Positions 10,996-18,683 of a stretch of 32,439 nt of DNA are shown here, piece by piece. The translations under genes were made by a program, and so were the position numbers. How positions within the stretch are numbered: position 1 is the first letter of the stretch; the number at the start of each line of letters is the position of its first letter. The notes below the pieces were generated by a model, which ran no database searches, was not told the origin of the DNA, and saw nothing but the letters and a program-made list of their open reading frames with translations. The DNA comes from Rhizobium sp. PDO1-076 (lineage in GTDB: Bacteria; Pseudomonadota; Alphaproteobacteria; Rhizobiales; Rhizobiaceae): NCBI RefSeq assembly GCF_000247475.1, contig NZ_AHZC01000380.1, positions 1-32,439 of the forward strand, given 5' to 3'.

Positions 10996-11744
10996 GTGAC
11001 CGTCCCGTTCTTCTTGTTACCGGCGGCAGCCGCGGCATCGGCGCTGCCGTGGTCCTCAAGGCGGCAGGAGCCGGCTGGGACGTGCTGATCAACTACGTTT
11101 CGAACCGGGCCGCGGCGGAAAAGCTGAGCGCCGAGGTGCGTCTGCTGGGCGTGCGCGCCGAAATCGTGCAGGGTGACACCGGCACGGAAGAGGGCATCGC
11201 CGCCATTTTTGCCGCCGTCGACCAGCAATTCGGCAGGCTCGATGGTCTGGTCAACAATGCCGGCGTGGTCGATCAGACGGCGCGGGTGGAAGATTATAGC
11301 CGCGAGCGGCTGGACCGGATGTTTGCCATCAATGTGATCGGCAATATCCGCTGTGCGTCCGAGGCGGTCAGGCGCATGTCGACGGCCCATGGCGGTCGCG
11401 GCGGGTCGATCGTCAACATTTCGTCCATGGCGGCTGTTCTTGGCAGTCCGGGCCAGTATGTCGATTATGCCGCCTCGAAAGGCGCCGTCGATACGTTCAC
11501 GATCGGTCTTGCGCGCGAAGTCGCCAGCGAGGGCATCCGGGTGAACGCCATCCGGCCCGGCGTGATCGATACCGATATCCATGCCTCCGGTGGTTTGCCG
11601 GATCGTGCGGCGGCCATGGCCCCGAGCATACCGATGCAGCGGCCCGGCACGTCCGAGGAAATTGCCGACGCCGTTCTCTACCTCATCTCAAGCCAGGCAT
11701 CGTATGTGACTGGCGCCATCTTGAATGTCAGCGGCGGACGTTAG
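10992..11744 (+). CDS. Short-chain dehydrogenase/reductase (SDR), substrate unknown
   Basis: This is a 250-aa classical SDR. It has the cofactor motif TGGSRGIG (residues 10-17), NNAG (88-91), a catalytic serine in NISS (144/145), and Y159/K163 in the YxxxK motif (YAASK). The C-terminal PGVIDTDI and the final NVSGGR are also typical. Overall it resembles 3-oxoacyl-ACP-reductase-type (FabG-like) members and sugar or alcohol dehydrogenases, but the substrate cannot be read from the motifs. The absence of an acidic residue after strand 2 (INYVSNR, with R nearby) suggests NADPH use; this is inference. ATG overlaps the preceding stop; lpd follows after 25 bases. Confidence 0.85.
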   Translation: MSDRPVLLVTGGSRGIGAAVVLKAAGAGWDVLINYVSNRAAAEKLSAEVRLLGVRAEIVQGDTGTEEGIAAIFAAVDQQFGRLDGLVNNAGVVDQTARVEDYSRERLDRMFAINVIGNIRCASEAVRRMSTAHGGRGGSIVNISSMAAVLGSPGQYVDYAASKGAVDTFTIGLAREVASEGIRVNAIRPGVIDTDIHASGGLPDRAAAMAPSIPMQRPGTSEEIADAVLYLISSQASYVTGAILNVSGGR

Positions 11745-11769
11745 TCGCCGAAAACGAAGGAAGCATCCC

Positions 11770-13176
11770 ATGTCTTACGATGTTGTCATTATCGGCTCCG
11801 GCCCTGGCGGTTATGTCTGCGCGGTCAAGGCTGCGCAGCTCGGTCTGAAGGTCGCGGTCGTTGAAAAGCGCGCCACCTATGGCGGTACCTGCCTGAATGT
11901 CGGCTGCATTCCGTCCAAGGCGCTGCTGCACGCCTCGGAAGTCTTCCACCATGCCGGCCATGGCATGGCCGACCTCGGTGTCGAAGTCAGCGCGCCGACA
12001 CTCAACCTCGGCAAGATGATGGCGCACAAGGATGCGACCGTGAAATCGAATGTCGATGGCGTTTCCTTCCTGTTCAAGAAGAACAAGATCGACGGCTTTA
12101 TCGGCACAGGCAAGATCGTCTCCGCCGGCAAGGTGTCGGTCACAGCCGAAGACGGCAAGGTGCAGGAAATCGAGGCGAAGAACATCGTCATCGCCACCGG
12201 CTCCGACGTTGCCGGCATTCCCGGCGTTCCGGTTGAAATCGACGAGAAAGTCATCATTTCCTCGACCGGCGGCATCGCGCTGGACAAGGTGCCGGCCCAC
12301 ATGATCGTGGTCGGCGGCGGCGTGATCGGCCTCGAGCTCGGCTCCGTCTGGATGCGCCTCGGTGCCAAGGTCACGGTCGTCGAATATCTCGACAAGCTGC
12401 TCGGCGGCATGGACGGCGACGTGTCCAAGCAGTTCCAGCGCATGATGGCCAAGCAGGGCATGGACATCCGCACCGACGCCAAGGTCACCGGCGTGGAAAA
12501 GACAGCTTCCGGCGCCAAGGTCACCTATGAACCGGTCAAGGGCGGCGACGCGCAGTCGCTTGAAGCCGACGTGGTGCTGATCGCGACCGGCCGCAAGCCG
12601 TACACGGCCGGCCTTGGTCTCGAAGAGGTTGGCGTGGTGCTGGACAATCGTGGCCGCGTCGAGATCGATGGTCACTTCAAGACAAATGTCGCCGGGATCT
12701 TTGCGATCGGCGACGTGGTCAAGGGTCCGATGCTGGCGCACAAGGCTGAAGACGAGGGTGTGGCGCTTGCCGAAATCCTCGCCGGCCAGCACGGCCATGT
12801 GAATTACGACGTCATTCCGGGCGTCGTCTATACCCAGCCGGAAGTCGCTTCCGTCGGCAAGACCGAGGAAGAGCTGAAGGCTGCGGGCATTGCCTACAAG
12901 GTCGGCAAGTTCCCGTTCACGGCAAACGGTCGCGCCCGTGCGATGGTCGCAACGGACGGCTTCGTCAAGATCCTTGCCGACAAGGATACCGATCGCGTGC
13001 TCGGTGGCCATATCATCGGCTTCGGCGCCGGCGAGATGATCCACGAAATTGCCGTGCTGATGGAATTCGGTGGCTCTTCGGAAGATCTAGGCCGTACCTG
13101 CCATGCGCATCCGACGATGTCGGAAGCGGTCAAGGAAGCTGCACTCGCGACCTTCTTCAAGCCGATCCACATGTAA
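11770..13176 (+). CDS. lpdA: Dihydrolipoyl dehydrogenase (E3) of the 2-oxoglutarate dehydrogenase cluster
   Basis: Lpd reoxidises the dihydrolipoyl arm of SucB through FAD and a redox disulfide and makes NADH. The FAD motif GSGPGG is at residues 9-14, the redox pair is C41/C46 in CLNVGCIP, the NAD motif is GGGVIGLELGS, and the second FAD motif is TNVAGIFAIGDV. The partner-subunit base is H447 with E452 (HPTMSEAV). At 468 aa it has standard length. ATG 11770 is preceded by AAGGAAG; an in-frame upstream extension overlapping the SDR gene has no homology. Its place at the end of the sucAB cluster argues that it is the dedicated E3 of this complex. A terminator follows. Confidence 0.96.
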   Translation: MSYDVVIIGSGPGGYVCAVKAAQLGLKVAVVEKRATYGGTCLNVGCIPSKALLHASEVFHHAGHGMADLGVEVSAPTLNLGKMMAHKDATVKSNVDGVSFLFKKNKIDGFIGTGKIVSAGKVSVTAEDGKVQEIEAKNIVIATGSDVAGIPGVPVEIDEKVIISSTGGIALDKVPAHMIVVGGGVIGLELGSVWMRLGAKVTVVEYLDKLLGGMDGDVSKQFQRMMAKQGMDIRTDAKVTGVEKTASGAKVTYEPVKGGDAQSLEADVVLIATGRKPYTAGLGLEEVGVVLDNRGRVEIDGHFKTNVAGIFAIGDVVKGPMLAHKAEDEGVALAEILAGQHGHVNYDVIPGVVYTQPEVASVGKTEEELKAAGIAYKVGKFPFTANGRARAMVATDGFVKILADKDTDRVLGGHIIGFGAGEMIHEIAVLMEFGGSSEDLGRTCHAHPTMSEAVKEAALATFFKPIHM

Positions 13177-13183
13177 TCGGCCG

Positions 13184-13199
13184 CTCCTCTAAAGAGGAG
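13184..13199. other. Short palindrome just after lpd
   Basis: CTCCTCT (13184-13190), AA and AGAGGAG (13193-13199) form a perfect 7-bp-arm palindrome 7 bases after the lpd stop. The 2-base loop is too tight for a good RNA hairpin, so a DNA-binding site is at least as likely. No T-run follows. The function is unknown. Confidence 0.35.
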
Positions 13200-13233
13200 T
13201 AAAACTGGAAATTATTATATTTCCGTAATCTTC

Positions 13234-13267
13234 AAAGCCGCGGCTTGTGCTTCAAGTCGCGGCTTTT
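13234..13267 (+). terminator. Rho-independent terminator after lpd
   Basis: AAAGCCGCG (13234-13242) pairs with CGCGGCTTT (13258-13266) around a 15-base loop and ends in TTTT (13264-13267). It lies 58 bases after the lpd stop and closes the mdh-suc-lpd cluster. Confidence 0.8.
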
Positions 13268-13314
13268 ATCATCTGGAGGCAATATTCCGCAAATGCTTGA
13301 TAAAGGGCAAGAAT

Positions 13315-13812
13315 ATGACCTCCGCAGTCTCGGTTTACTCCATTCCGCAACGCGTGCTTCACTGGCTGATGGCCGCGTTGATCATTTTCAACTTGCTGGT
13401 CGCGGAAGCGATGGAAGAGACGGTGGAGGCGCTCGAGGATGGCCTTGTTCCATCCGCTGATGATCTCGCCGGCGCCAATCTGCACGCCTATGTCGGCATT
13501 GCGGTACTCTGTCTCGCCGTGATCCGGCTGGTACTGCGGGTCGTGCAGGGTGCACCGGATGCGCCGGCCAATGAGCCGCCGATGTTCAAGCTGGCCGCCA
13601 AGGTTGCGCATTGGAGCTTCTACGGTCTGTTCATCGCGATCCCGTTCAGCGGCATCGGCAAATATTATTTCGGCAATGATACCGCTGGCTTCCTGCATGG
13701 CGGCCCGCTCAAGTCGCTGATGTGGCTATTGATCGCAGTGCATATCCTGGCGGTGCTGGTACACCAGTTCTACTGGAAGACGTCGCTCGCCCAACGCATG
13801 ACCAAGGGATGA
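13315..13812 (+). CDS. Cytochrome b561 family membrane protein
   Basis: The predicted 165-aa four-helix membrane cytochrome is of the bacterial b561 (CybB-like) type, which passes electrons between quinol and other acceptors in the inner membrane. Helices lie near residues 13-32 (RVLHWLMAALIIFNLLV), 55-76 (NLHAYVGIAVLCLAVIRLVL), 96-114 and 133-152. Heme-ligand candidates are H16, H57, H143 and H150. ATG 13315 has AAGGG (about 13303-13307) 7-8 bases upstream; an in-frame TTG at 13297 is less likely. The gene follows the lpd terminator and so probably has its own promoter. The next gene starts 27 bases later. Confidence 0.87.
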   Translation: MTSAVSVYSIPQRVLHWLMAALIIFNLLVAEAMEETVEALEDGLVPSADDLAGANLHAYVGIAVLCLAVIRLVLRVVQGAPDAPANEPPMFKLAAKVAHWSFYGLFIAIPFSGIGKYYFGNDTAGFLHGGPLKSLMWLLIAVHILAVLVHQFYWKTSLAQRMTKG

Positions 13813-13839
13813 TGGGCAGCACGCAAACTGGAGCCGCGC

Positions 13840-14319
13840 ATGGCATTGGCACGAGCCGAGATCGTCACCTTGCCGCATCCGGCTTTGCCGGCGGCTGACT
13901 GGGCCGATTGTTATGTCGTGAGCGTCAAGGAAGCGGATATGCGGGCGATCGATGCTGCCCGGAGTGTGCTTGGCTCAGCCCCTGGATGGATCCGGTCGCT
14001 GCTTGCGCTGCGCAACCGGTTGGTCGGTCTGGTCGGGCTCAAGTCGGCCGAATTGAAAGTCGGCGCGGCCGGGTCCGTCGGCGCATTTCCGATCGTCAGC
14101 GAGAGCGACCGGCAGGTGGTGCTTGGCTTCGACGACAAACATCTCGATTTCCGCATCGTGGTCGATGTGCGGCCGGATGGCGGGAAGGGCAGCCTCGTTG
14201 CGGTCACGACTGTCGTCGCCCGACATAATCTCAGCGGCCGGGCCTATATTGCGCTGATCACGCCGTTCCACAAGGCGATCGTCCAATCGCTGTTGAGCCG
14301 GCTTGAGCCGAAAACCTGA
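13840..14319 (+). CDS. DUF2867 family protein
   Basis: The 159-aa sequence matches the DUF2867 pattern: an N-terminal W-A-D-C-Y segment, a central LRNRLVGLVGLK, then GFDDKHLDFR and late RHNLSGRAYIALITPFHKAIV. No signal peptide or transmembrane helix is seen, so it is likely cytoplasmic. No biochemical role is known to me. It lies 27 bases after the cytochrome b561 gene on the same strand. Its stop (14317-14319) directly abuts the stop of the opposite-strand TraB-like gene. Confidence 0.8.
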   Translation: MALARAEIVTLPHPALPAADWADCYVVSVKEADMRAIDAARSVLGSAPGWIRSLLALRNRLVGLVGLKSAELKVGAAGSVGAFPIVSESDRQVVLGFDDKHLDFRIVVDVRPDGGKGSLVAVTTVVARHNLSGRAYIALITPFHKAIVQSLLSRLEPKT

Positions 14320-15411
14320 TCAGCCGCCGACGGCCGTCAGCGTGTATCCGTCCTTGCGCAGCAGTTCGACGAGGCCTTCTGCGCCAGGCAGATGCAGGGC
14401 ACCGACGGCGATGAAGGCATTGCCCTTTTCCAGATGCGGCAGGCTGCCTTCGGCCATCACGACATTGCGGTCCTGGACAATGCGGCGCTCGAAGGCGGCA
14501 TAGGCGCTGTCGTCCTTGTCGGCACCACTCGGTGTGACCGCTTCCAGCATCGGCATGGTCATGCCGATCTCGCCGGAGAGATAGATTTCGGTCATGGTCT
14601 CGATGACGTCTTCCATCTTGTCGCCGAGCGCCATGGTCTCGATCAGCGCCCTGAAATGGAAGTCAACCGGCAGGTCCGCCATGGCCTTTAACTGCTCGAC
14701 AAGGGTTTCCAGTCCGGCGACCGGCTTGCCGGCCTTGATCGCATCCTCGGCAATCTGCTTGTCGAGGAAAGACGCGCCGGCCGCCTTGCGGGAAATCTCG
14801 CAGGCGGGCAGGGCAACGAAGCTGGCCAGGATCCAGGGTTTCATCCGGGCGACCGTGGCAAGCGACAGGCCACGCTGCTTCAGGCCCTCGTCCAGTTCGG
14901 TCACCTGCTCGGGCGTCAGGTGGTCCTTGACGGTCTTGCCGTCGGTAAACATCGTCAACTCGGGATGCATCAGCAGGGCCGCACCGGCCTTTTTCTCGTC
15001 GAGGATCTCGTCCGATTCGATCACGATGATGTCGGCTTCTGCCGCAGCCTCGCGGGCGCCTTCCGGCATGGTCAGGACGCGCGGGTCCGTGACATGCATG
15101 GTGCCGAGCAGCCAGGAGGGCTTCACGCCTTCCTTTTCGATCTTCCAGAAGATGCCCTTGCCATTGGGGGTCTTGGCCGCCTCGGCACGGACCTTGTCCA
15201 GTGCAGCCGGATCGTCGCGCTGCATGGCGACAAGCAGGTTCTCGCCGGTGCATTTGACGTCATCGGCCTTCGCCGGCGAGAGGCTGAACAGCACCAGCAT
15301 CAGCGACAGGAGAAAAGCCAGCGGCAGGGCGCCTGCCAGCCAAAGCGCCGCATCGGCCAGGGACAGGCGAGACAGATAAGGGCGAAGATTTTGCAGCAAT
15401 GGCGCGTTCAT
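14320..15411 (-). CDS. TraB/GumN family protein, exported or membrane-anchored
   Basis: The 363-aa protein has a long hydrophobic N-terminal segment (about residues 20-46) ending in SPAKA, so it is either cleaved by signal peptidase or anchored in the inner membrane facing the periplasm. The two GX2H motifs that mark the TraB superfamily are visible: GTMH (H106) and GALH (H340, in GALHLPG). The conserved IESDE-like acidic stretch is also present. Relatives (TraB, TIKI, erythromycin esterase-like clan) are proposed metallopeptidases or hydrolases, but the rhizobial members are not characterised as far as I know. It is downstream of xerC on the same strand, 76 bases apart. There is no gap to the convergent DUF2867 gene and no visible terminator. 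Confidence 0.85.
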   Translation of the reverse strand: MNAPLLQNLRPYLSRLSLADAALWLAGALPLAFLLSLMLVLFSLSPAKADDVKCTGENLLVAMQRDDPAALDKVRAEAAKTPNGKGIFWKIEKEGVKPSWLLGTMHVTDPRVLTMPEGAREAAAEADIIVIESDEILDEKKAGAALLMHPELTMFTDGKTVKDHLTPEQVTELDEGLKQRGLSLATVARMKPWILASFVALPACEISRKAAGASFLDKQIAEDAIKAGKPVAGLETLVEQLKAMADLPVDFHFRALIETMALGDKMEDVIETMTEIYLSGEIGMTMPMLEAVTPSGADKDDSAYAAFERRIVQDRNVVMAEGSLPHLEKGNAFIAVGALHLPGAEGLVELLRKDGYTLTAVGG

Positions 15412-15454
15412 GGCGGATCCCGTTTGATCGCGGCAGACTAGGCTGGTTGCTCCT

Positions 15455-15475
15455 CACGATCTGTTAAGGATCGTG
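15455..15475 (-). other. Perfect hairpin between xerC and the TraB-like gene
   Basis: CACGATC (15455-15461) and GATCGTG (15469-15475) pair perfectly around a 7-base loop. No T-run follows on either strand, so it is not a standard terminator. It lies 12 bases after the xerC stop and could be an attenuating or stabilising element, or chance. Confidence 0.3.
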
Positions 15476-15487
15476 GTTAATGCACGC

Positions 15488-16411
15488 TCAGGCGCGCGGA
15501 TGTGCGCGGTCGTAGATGTCGAGCAGGCGAGCCGAATCAACGCCGGTATAGATCTGCGTTGTCGACAGGCTGGCATGGCCGAGCAGTTCCTGAATTGTGC
15601 GCAGATCGCCGCCGCTGCCGAGCAGATGGGTGGCAAAGGAGTGGCGCAGCGCGTGCGGCGTGGCGGAATCGGGCAGGCCGAGTGCCGAGCGCAAGCGCTG
15701 CATCTCCCGCTGGATGATCGCCGGCTGCAGCTTTGCGCCGCGGGCGCCGCGGAAGATCGGCTCATTGTCCGGCAGATGGTAGGGGCAGAGCTTCACATAG
15801 GTCTCGACCGCTTCGGCCACGATCGGCAGCAGCGGCACAAGCCGTGTCTTGCCGCCCTTGCCGGTGACGCGAAGGCTTGTGGCCTTGGCGTGGAATGCGG
15901 CCGGCGTCAGGTCGAGGGCTTCGGCAATGCGCAGGCCGCAGCCATAGAGCAGGGAAAGCACGGCGGCGTCGCGCGCGGCGATCCATGGCTCCTCGTTCAT
16001 CTGCGTGGCGCGATCGACGACGGTCAGTGCCTGGCTGCCGGTCAGCGGTTTCGGCAGCGATTTCGGCTGCTTGGGCGAGCGGATCGCGCCGGCTCCGGCG
16101 GCATTGACGAGATCCTTGCGCTCGAGATAGCGGAGGAAGGATCGGAGACCGGCGAGGTGGCGGCCGAGCGACCGCGCGCCGTCGCCATCCTTGCGGCGGG
16201 CCGCCAGAAATCCGCGCAGATCGGCAGGCCGAAGGTTGGCGATATCGCTGATCTTCACCGTGCCGCCGACATAACCCGACATGAAGATGAGAAATTGTCG
16301 CGTGTCGCGTTCATAGGCTTCCAGCGTATTGCCGGCCAGCCGTCTTTCCGAGCCCAGGCTTTCCAGCCAGGCAGCCCGTTCACCAAGGAGTTTTTCGTCT
16401 GCAGGGATCAA
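15488..16411 (-). CDS. xerC: Tyrosine recombinase XerC
   Basis: XerC acts with XerD at dif to resolve chromosome dimers. The 307-aa protein has the N-terminal SAM-like DNA-binding domain (about residues 5-100). Its C-terminal catalytic domain has the full active site: R161 (CGLRIAEAL), K185 (GKGGK), H253 and R256 (HALRHSFATHL), H279 (LLGHAS) and the nucleophile Y288 (QIYT). Length and the ending fit chromosomal XerC rather than a phage or integron integrase, and no attachment-site repeats are seen around it. The ATG lies 155 bases from the divergent acyltransferase gene, so that gap holds promoters for both. Confidence 0.94.
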   Translation of the reverse strand: MIPADEKLLGERAAWLESLGSERRLAGNTLEAYERDTRQFLIFMSGYVGGTVKISDIANLRPADLRGFLAARRKDGDGARSLGRHLAGLRSFLRYLERKDLVNAAGAGAIRSPKQPKSLPKPLTGSQALTVVDRATQMNEEPWIAARDAAVLSLLYGCGLRIAEALDLTPAAFHAKATSLRVTGKGGKTRLVPLLPIVAEAVETYVKLCPYHLPDNEPIFRGARGAKLQPAIIQREMQRLRSALGLPDSATPHALRHSFATHLLGSGGDLRTIQELLGHASLSTTQIYTGVDSARLLDIYDRAHPRA

Positions 16412-16566
16412 AGCGGACCTTTCAGCGTTTCCACCGATTGATGGCGCAAGTGTGATGATGTCTGACGATGCGGCCAGCGGATTAGGATAAGACTAACGAG
16501 GCGAATTGTCATGCTCGGATCACACTCGGCTGCGATAGAAGCTGTGTCCAACAGGCGAGGTAGATA

Positions 16567-17472
16567 ATGTCGCGTCGTGATCCCGTGGCGACCTTCGGTC
16601 AGATCGCAGATACCGTATCGCTGTTTTCCCATGGTCGTCCTGGCCACATCGTCGATACGCTGATTGCCGAACGCGGTCAGAAAATCGTCACGCATCCGCT
16701 GTGGCCGGTGATGCGACCGTTCATCTACAGTCTTCTGCGTTATGACAAGGCGATCGAGTTCGCCAATGACATTGCCAACATGCCGGGCTTCCAGGCGTTC
16801 GAATACCTGAGCGCCGTGCTTGACCTGACGATCAGGGTAAACGCGCCGGAGCGCATTCCCGCCAAGGGCGGCTTCATTCTGGTCAGCAATCATCCGACCG
16901 GCATTGCCGATGGAGTGGCGGTGTTCGACCTTCTCAAGGATCGCCGGCCGGACATGATGTTCTACGCCAACCGTGATGCCGTGCGCGTCAATCCGCGCTT
17001 TGTCGAGATGATCATTCCGGTCGAATGGCGCGAGGAGCACAAGTCCAAGCTCAAGGCGCGCGAAACGCTGAAACTGACCAATCACGCCGTCGAGCAGCAG
17101 AAAGCGACCATCCTGTTTCCATCCGGCCGCATTGCCTATTGGGCGAATGGCCGCCTGAACGAGCGGCCATGGAAGTCCTCCGCGGTCGGGCTTGCCCGCA
17201 AATACGATCTGCCCATCCTGCCGGTGCATATGAAGGCGCGCAATTCCGGTCTGTTCTACTGGCTCGCCAAATGGTCGACGGAGCTGCGCGACATGACGGT
17301 GTTCCATGAATTGCTGAACAAGAAGGGCGATCTGTTCGACTTCACCATCGGCAATCTCATTCCGCCGGACCAGCTGGAAGGCGATCCGGTGGATGTGACC
17401 AGGGCGCTGGAGCGCCACACCGTGCATACACTCGCCAATGATGAAAATGCGTGCTTCGGCCGCCATTTCTAA
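16567..17472 (+). CDS. PlsC-like lysophospholipid acyltransferase, variant motif
   Basis: The 301-aa protein has the architecture of 1-acylglycerol-phosphate-type acyltransferases: a catalytic NHPTGIADG motif (H109, D115) and, about 74 residues later, FPSGRI (183-188) in the place of the usual FPEGTR. The His-to-Asp spacing is HX5D rather than the classical HX4D, as in a divergent branch of the family. There is no convincing transmembrane helix, so it may bind the membrane peripherally. Likely roles are phospholipid or ornithine-lipid acylation; the substrate is not determinable here. A GAGG ribosome binding site precedes ATG 16567. The AAA ATPase gene starts 28 bases downstream. Confidence 0.8.
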   Translation: MSRRDPVATFGQIADTVSLFSHGRPGHIVDTLIAERGQKIVTHPLWPVMRPFIYSLLRYDKAIEFANDIANMPGFQAFEYLSAVLDLTIRVNAPERIPAKGGFILVSNHPTGIADGVAVFDLLKDRRPDMMFYANRDAVRVNPRFVEMIIPVEWREEHKSKLKARETLKLTNHAVEQQKATILFPSGRIAYWANGRLNERPWKSSAVGLARKYDLPILPVHMKARNSGLFYWLAKWSTELRDMTVFHELLNKKGDLFDFTIGNLIPPDQLEGDPVDVTRALERHTVHTLANDENACFGRHF

Positions 17473-17500
17473 GCCGCATACCATCGGTTAAGGTGGCCGC

Positions 17501-18637
17501 ATGCAGCTCAGGTCCATGTCAGCCAGCAATTACCGATCTCTGCGCAAGATCCGCATGGATCTTGCGGGCGTCAATCTGTTCATCGGCGCCAATGGCGTCG
17601 GAAAATCCAATCTCTATCGTTCGCTGCAACTGGTGCAGGCGGCCGTCCGCGGCCGGCTCGCCCACGAGATTGCGGCCGAAGGCGGTATGGCGTCTGCGCT
17701 GTGGTCGGGGCCGAGACGCGTTGAAAAGAACTTCCGCATCAAGTTCGATGTTGAGATCCTGGACCAGGAGCGTGCGGCCACTTTCTATTATGGTGTGGAG
17801 GCTGGCCTTCGACCGCCCAAAGCCGCCGCCGGTTTCGCCTTCGAGCCGCAGGTGAAGGCCGAGCACTTCGCCATCGAGACCGGTTCGCGGCCGGTGACGA
17901 TGATGAAGCGGGATGGACCAGGGATCATGGTTCGCGACGAACGCGGGCGGATGGAGCCCTATCCCGAGCAGGCGATGACGTCGGAGACCGCAATCGCGCT
18001 GCTCGGCGATGCCGGGCACTATCCGGAGGTCGGTACCTTCCGCCGCATGGTCGATGGCTGGCGGTTCTTCCATGGCTTTCGCACCGATCGCGATTCGCCA
18101 CTGCGCCGACCGTGCCTTGCCGTCACAGCGCCGATGCTGGATGAGGACGGGGGGAATCTTGCAGCGGTGCTGGCAACGCTCGTCCACACACGCCAGGACA
18201 CGGTCGAGCTTGATGCTGCGATCGCATCGGCCTTCGGCGGCGCGCGATTGCAGGTGCCGGAACCCGGCGAACATGCCGAGTTTGGTGTGATCTTTCCGGA
18301 TTTCCCGCAGCGGATCTTCCATCCGCGCGAACTGTCGGACGGCCAGATCCGCTTTCTGGGTCTGGCAACGGCGTTGATGTCCTACCGTCTGCCACCGCTG
18401 ATCGCCTTGAACGAGCCGGAATCGAGCCTGCATCCCGATATGCTGGACCCTTTGGCCGACATGATCGCAGAGGCCTCTCGGTACAGCCAGATCTGGATCG
18501 TCACGCATTCCGAACACCTGGCGGCCGCTGTCTTCGCCCGTTGTGGGGCTCGGCCGAAACGAGTTATCCGTCAGGATGGCGCCACCTGGATTGACGGCAT
18601 GCGGCTGACCGGCGTGACCGATGAAGAGGACGAGTAG
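17501..18637 (+). CDS. Stand-alone AAA/ABC-type ATPase (RecF/OLD-like), no nuclease domain
   Basis: This 378-aa ATPase belongs to the SMC/RecF-like AAA_21 group. It has an N-terminal beta strand plus NYRSLRKI, Walker A GANGVGKS (29-36), an ABC-like signature ELSDGQIRFLGL (about 277-288), Walker B LIALNEPESSLHPD (about 301-313) and a switch histidine in VTHSEH (about 336). Related proteins act in DNA repair or phage defence (RecF, OLD, RloC-type). Here the C-terminus stops after the ATPase core, so there is no Toprim or HNH domain and no partner nuclease next door. It lies between an acyltransferase and priA, 46 bases before the chosen priA start. The role is unknown. Confidence 0.82.
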   Translation: MQLRSMSASNYRSLRKIRMDLAGVNLFIGANGVGKSNLYRSLQLVQAAVRGRLAHEIAAEGGMASALWSGPRRVEKNFRIKFDVEILDQERAATFYYGVEAGLRPPKAAAGFAFEPQVKAEHFAIETGSRPVTMMKRDGPGIMVRDERGRMEPYPEQAMTSETAIALLGDAGHYPEVGTFRRMVDGWRFFHGFRTDRDSPLRRPCLAVTAPMLDEDGGNLAAVLATLVHTRQDTVELDAAIASAFGGARLQVPEPGEHAEFGVIFPDFPQRIFHPRELSDGQIRFLGLATALMSYRLPPLIALNEPESSLHPDMLDPLADMIAEASRYSQIWIVTHSEHLAAAVFARCGARPKRVIRQDGATWIDGMRLTGVTDEEDE

Positions 18638-18683
18638 TCTTCAGGGTTCACTTTTGTTCTGTCTCGGGGCATGGTCCGCGCCC

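Noticed and set aside
15455..15475. Hairpin as an xerC terminator
   Set aside because: No T-run follows the stem on the xerC strand, so it is listed only as a structure of unknown role.
15488..16411. XerC as integrase of a mobile element
   Set aside because: Length, motif set and housekeeping neighbours fit chromosomal XerC; no attachment repeats, tRNA or phage genes are nearby.
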